Shown here: piece after piece, positions 32,396-35,233 of the stretch | How positions within the stretch are numbered: the stretch's first letter is position 1 | Layout: each line of letters opens with the position of its first letter | Assembly: GCA_900317685.1 (NCBI GenBank) | Contig: ONHQ01000034.1 | Coordinates: 1 to 35,233, forward strand | Source of the DNA: an uncultured Prevotella sp. | GTDB lineage: Bacteria > Bacteroidota > Bacteroidia > Bacteroidales > Bacteroidaceae | Reading direction: 5' to 3' | DNA length: 35,233 nucleotides | Translations under genes and position numbers: made by a program | The notes under the pieces: model-generated | Seen by the model: the letters and a program-made list of their open reading frames with translations, nothing else | What the model was told of the DNA's origin: nothing | Database searches by the model: none

Positions 32396-32863
32396 GCGTA
32401 TCTACAGTCTTTGACAGAGAGAAGCATATCAGCTTTATGTTCATAAACAAGTAAGGCCTCCATGTACATACTGAAAGCGGCTATAGCGTTATGACAATTG
32501 ACTTTGCTGATACGGATAAGGATGAAGTGTTCTTTTCTGATAGCTTCCCGGAGGACATGATAGCTAAATTCCAGCAAAGAATAGATTTTATGCGCTTGAT
32601 TGGCCGAACATGAATGAGTTTAAGTCTTTCATGGATAACTCTCAATCTTTCGTTGCTCCTAAGCTTGGCTATAATGTTCTTGTCGGATCACAAATCAGTT
32701 TCAACGCAGGTTCTGAACTGCAGTCCTTGATGATGGCAGTGAAGTAACTATTGCCGAAGGAAATATTTGGTGACTCGATGATCTTGGCTTATCGTATATG
32801 CTTAGCCTGGGGCTAAAATGGGAGAAGCCTAAACTTATGAGATTTTCTGTAAGTGTTGTTTGA
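32396..32863 (+). pseudogene. Degenerate coding fragments
   Basis: Protein-like sequence is readable on the plus strand but broken. From 32396 a frame runs to TAA at 32452-32454 (FDREKHISFMFINK), and then continues in the same frame (GYSVMTIDFADTDKDEVFF, FPEDMIAKFQQRIDFM) to TGA at 32611-32613. A second piece in other frames includes KLGYNVLVGSQISFNAGSEL and ends LSYMLSLGLKWEKPKL, and looks like the end of an outer-membrane barrel. Several stops and shifts make function impossible. A 75-codon minus-strand frame (32350-32577) overlaps and could be the real one, but it covers the repeat and I think it is a shadow. Confidence 0.35.
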
Positions 32864-32879
32864 ACACTTGCAGAAATTC

Positions 32880-33704
32880 TTATTTTCCTTTTTTATCTTT
32901 TATTTCTTTCCTGTCTTGACAAATATTAAACTGCCATGGGCGTAAGTCTTTCAAGTTGGTTCTTTTATACTTTTCTTCATCGCTTGATATAAAGACATTA
33001 GCCCTTGATGAAACCTTAAGTTTCATGTTATATTCTATGGAGTCGTCTATCCATAAAACAGAACTTCCATTATCTCTTGTTAATGGAAATCCATTCAGTA
33101 TATCGTAAAGAAGGGTTGACCGATGGTCTCTTAAAATTGGCTCAAATTGTCCTTCTTTACCTTTGGATGTACATTCTCTATAAATTAATTCATCTTCGCC
33201 ATTGGTAATTGTATACTTGCGTATAAGTGCTGATGCTCTGTATTTAGAATGTGGGGTTTCGAAAGTAATATCATAGCCTGAGCCATGAGCATTAAGAGTC
33301 ATAACTGGAAGATATGGTACATCCTTAAGACCTAGTTTTCCATTATTGCGATGATACATAATAGGATCTTTGATATTGAGTTCATCTTCTCGGCGGTATC
33401 CTTCACAATGAATATAAAACTCAACTGTGTCAGTGTAAATTTTATATATGGTTGCTTCATTGAATTTTAACTCAATATGACCACCGTAAATATAACTTAA
33501 AGCTAGCTTGTAGAATTCACGCTCTAAATGTCCTAAATCTTTGGATTGATCCAAATCATTTAAGCTATTTAGAGCTATGACTTTATTAAATTTGGAAAGT
33601 TTTTGGATATCATTGTACTTCTCTTCTGCATTTATCTCATTTATGAGATTAATGTTGTCGAGCCTTTCCCAGAAATTATCAATAGCTTTACTTAATTTTT
33701 CCAT
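32880..33704 (-). CDS. Hypothetical protein (274 aa)
   Basis: This 274-residue AT-rich gene product is not recognised. The first 60 residues are helical and polar (IDNFWERLDNINLINEINAE). The centre looks beta-rich (HIELKFNEATIYKIYTDTVE, MTLNAHGSGYDITFETPHS). The end is very basic (KEIKDKKGK). No signal peptide or membrane span is visible. A possible -7 element lies 20 nt upstream of its ATG at 33704. The base composition differs sharply from the conjugation operon, consistent with separate acquisition. Confidence 0.6.
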   Translation of the reverse strand: MEKLSKAIDNFWERLDNINLINEINAEEKYNDIQKLSKFNKVIALNSLNDLDQSKDLGHLEREFYKLALSYIYGGHIELKFNEATIYKIYTDTVEFYIHCEGYRREDELNIKDPIMYHRNNGKLGLKDVPYLPVMTLNAHGSGYDITFETPHSKYRASALIRKYTITNGEDELIYRECTSKGKEGQFEPILRDHRSTLLYDILNGFPLTRDNGSSVLWIDDSIEYNMKLKVSSRANVFISSDEEKYKRTNLKDLRPWQFNICQDRKEIKDKKGK

Positions 33705-33724
33705 GTTGTTTATTTTTTATGCTG

Positions 33725-33732
33725 CAAATTTA
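33725..33732 (-). promoter_or_regulatory. -7 element before the 274-aa gene
   Basis: On the minus strand TAAATTTG matches TAnnTTTG and lies 20 nt before the ATG at 33704. A -33 TTTG at normal spacing is not evident. Confidence 0.4.
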
Positions 33733-33805
33733 CTATAAAGTTTTTATAGTCAGCTTACTCAAAAGGACAAAAATTCTGTTGATGTAGTTTGGTCTGAATG
33801 AGTAA

Positions 33806-33835
33806 TTTGATTTCAATGTCCTTTTCATAACTTTG
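33806..33835 (+). promoter_or_regulatory. Promoter of the deiminase gene
   Basis: TTTG at 33806-33809, an 18-nt spacer and TAACTTTG at 33828-33835 match the Bacteroidota promoter. The start codon follows 22 nt later at 33858. Confidence 0.6.
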
Positions 33836-33857
33836 CGGTATCTTAAAAAATGGAGTT

Positions 33858-34778
33858 ATGAGCAGTGCATTGATTTTAGACAAAGAGACAAATTTCGTTT
33901 TGTTTTCAAAGTACATTACCAGTTACAAGGTATGGAACCAACTGAGTGATGAACTTGAGAAACACAATGTCTTTTATGGATTTCTTCCCAATACTAAGGA
34001 TATATGGGTAAGGGACTTTATGCCATTGCAGACTTACAAAGGTTATTGTAGTTATGTTTATGGACCTGATTATCTGATGAAGGATCCAGAACTAAGGCTC
34101 CTTATATCACGTGTCCGTGATTGTATGCCGTCTTTCCTTACTTGTGACTTTGTTCCGTTTCCTCCGATACTTCAAAAACTTTGTCTTGTTTTGGACGGTG
34201 GAAACCTTATCAAGACGGACAAGCATCTGATAATGACGGATAAGGTATTTTTAGAGAATAAGAGGTTTGGTAAGGAAATGATTACTGAACTTTTGAAACA
34301 GACGCTAGGCATTACTCCAGTTTATATACCATGGGATGAAAATGAGCCTTATGGTCATGCTGATGGTATGGTGCGTTATGTCGGTGATGATACAGTCCTT
34401 ATTACTAACTACTATGACTTTGATCCGCCTTTCCGGACTAAACTTATTAAGTCGCTGAGTCCATTCTTTGATATCAAGGAGTTGCATTATGAAGTGGATA
34501 AGCCAAATAAGAATAATTGGGCTTACATTAACTTCCTGCAAGTGGATAACTGTATTTTCATGCCTGCTATGGACATTGCCGAAGATGAACAGGCACAGCG
34601 ACAATTGTCTGAAATTTACAAATGTGAGGTCGTACCAATCAGATGTGAACAGCTGATAAGAATGGGCGGCGCATTGAACTGTATTTCGTGGAATATCCAA
34701 TATGATAAGGGCTTCCATTATTGTGCCAATGACTTTGGTGCGAAAGACGCCTTGCAATTACCTGCATCGAGTGATTGA
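33858..34778 (+). CDS. Agmatine/peptidylarginine deiminase family protein
   Basis: The 306 residues carry the signature of the PAD_porph/agmatine deiminase family: DIWVRDFMP (residues 48-55), LVLDGGNLI (110-118), GHADGMVRY with the catalytic His-Asp pair (H167, D169) and GGALNCISW with the nucleophile Cys at 275. Family enzymes hydrolyse the guanidinium of agmatine (to carbamoylputrescine) or of peptide arginine (to citrulline). There is no signal peptide, so a cytosolic enzyme acting on a small molecule or an internal protein is more likely than a secreted peptidylarginine deiminase. It is shorter than agmatine deiminases as I remember them. It has its own promoter and converges with a broken regulator gene 1 nt away. 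Confidence 0.8.
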   Translation: MSSALILDKETNFVLFSKYITSYKVWNQLSDELEKHNVFYGFLPNTKDIWVRDFMPLQTYKGYCSYVYGPDYLMKDPELRLLISRVRDCMPSFLTCDFVPFPPILQKLCLVLDGGNLIKTDKHLIMTDKVFLENKRFGKEMITELLKQTLGITPVYIPWDENEPYGHADGMVRYVGDDTVLITNYYDFDPPFRTKLIKSLSPFFDIKELHYEVDKPNKNNWAYINFLQVDNCIFMPAMDIAEDEQAQRQLSEIYKCEVVPIRCEQLIRMGGALNCISWNIQYDKGFHYCANDFGAKDALQLPASSD

Positions 34779-34779
34779 T

Positions 34780-35152
34780 TTATTGCCGATATAGCGGAAC
34801 AAAGACTTCCGTTACCAGGTCTTTGGGCTCTTGGACATCCCAAATTAGATATTTTTCTAAGATGGGCTTTGAACCATAGAACTCAGAGACTGGTATCTGT
34901 GCTAGTATTGCGTCGTAAAAGGAATCCAACAAATTGTAGTCTCCCTTATGTGTGAAGACGGCATAGTCGCCGTCAATATTCATATGCCCATATTCGGAAT
35001 CCTCTATTGGTGATGTATCCGTAACGGTCATGGCGGTACAAAAGTGGTTGTTGTTTGAATCTTCCACATCTGCGTCGTCAAAGGTTAATCCCCAGTATTC
35101 TTGTTGGCCCGGCAATAGGATATTGGTTGCCTTAGCTGCATGCGCTAATTGA
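34780..35152 (-). pseudogene. AraC-type regulator remnant with GyrI-like effector domain
   Basis: The readable protein (111 residues from a TTG at 35115) has the GyrI-like effector-binding fold: EYWGLTFDDADVED, GDYAVFTHKGDYNLL, SFYDAILAQIPVSEF and a final VTEVFVPLY. The frame is open further upstream (AHAAKATNILL) to about 35152 but has no ATG, and there it meets IS-end-like sequence. Such domains normally form the C-terminus of AraC/XylS regulators or stand alone. The missing N-terminal DNA-binding domain and the IS sequence at the break suggest truncation by insertion. It converges with the deiminase gene. Confidence 0.55.
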
Positions 35153-35153
35153 G

Positions 35154-35233
35154 AAGTGACCCCTTTGCTAATATAAAAGTGACCCCCTTTTAGGTCACGG
35201 TTGCAAAGGTAATAAATACATTTTATTTTCCAT
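35154..35233. mobile_element. Possible end of an IS21-like element
   Basis: AAGTGACCCC occurs at 35154-35163 and 35177-35186 (23-bp spacing), and the second copy forms an inverted repeat with GGTCAC at 35193-35198. IS21-family elements have multiple repeated sequences at their ends, and Bacteroidota members that I recall use AAGTGACCCC-like ends. The transposase would lie beyond the window. The assignment rests on this motif alone. Confidence 0.4.

Noticed and set aside
32350-32577. 75-codon minus-strand gene
   Set aside because: It runs into the IS-end-like repeat and opposes plus-strand protein-like fragments; I judged it a shadow, though not with certainty.

Overview
The window looks like accessory DNA from a member of the Bacteroidota, most likely Prevotella or a close relative. 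The genus is inferred; the phylum is better supported. The evidence is a Bacteroides-type conjugation operon (TraE, TraF, TraG, TraJ, TraK, TraM and TraN types), promoters with the Bacteroidota -7 consensus TAnnTTTG, and few obvious Shine-Dalgarno sites. The segment is most simply part of an integrative and conjugative element or a large conjugative plasmid. No integrase and no relaxase are inside the window.

Positions 1-3150 (minus strand) carry an ECF-like sigma factor fused to a macro-like domain, a PLD-type nuclease flanked by two related copies of a small gene's 5' end, and a second sigma-region-4-like gene split by an in-frame stop. Positions 3230-7330 (plus) are cargo: an N-terminally truncated VWA protein, a tRNA-Arg(CCG), a SpoT-like HD hydrolase, a free-standing B3/B4 (aminoacyl-tRNA editing type) domain protein, several small unknown or exported proteins, and a frameshifted gene.

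Positions 7349-13193 form a maintenance module. A small regulator is transcribed leftward, and a 1096-residue primase-helicase, an unknown protein, ParA and a small partner protein are transcribed rightward. The two promoters overlap, a palindromic operator candidate lies next to them, and the rightward transcript has a leader of about 300 nt with several hairpins. Positions 13200-15900 are an insertion zone: a truncated secreted-protein gene, a lipoprotein with 14 CxxCxGxG zinc-finger motifs, and a decayed IS5/IS1182-type transposase, bounded by perfect 63-bp direct repeats.

Positions 16061-31598 are the conjugation operon. It starts with a TraD-like acidic membrane protein and runs through two TraE-type proteins, TraF, the VirB4-like ATPase TraG, a very large exported protein, TraI-like and DUF5045-like exported proteins, TraJ, TraK, TraL, TraM and TraN, to a VirD4-like coupling protein. 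Immediately before the coupling-protein gene lie four palindromes at an exact 22-bp period; I know of no described counterpart. Together these genes would build the inner-membrane, periplasmic and outer-membrane parts of a type IV secretion channel, while the ParA and primase module maintains the element.

Positions 31600-35233 are AT-rich and degraded: an unknown gene, IS-end-like repeats, pseudogene fragments, another unknown gene, a cytosolic agmatine/peptidylarginine deiminase family enzyme, and an AraC/GyrI-type regulator cut off by what looks like the end of an IS21-like element. Family assignments come from reading motifs and from memory; no database search was run.
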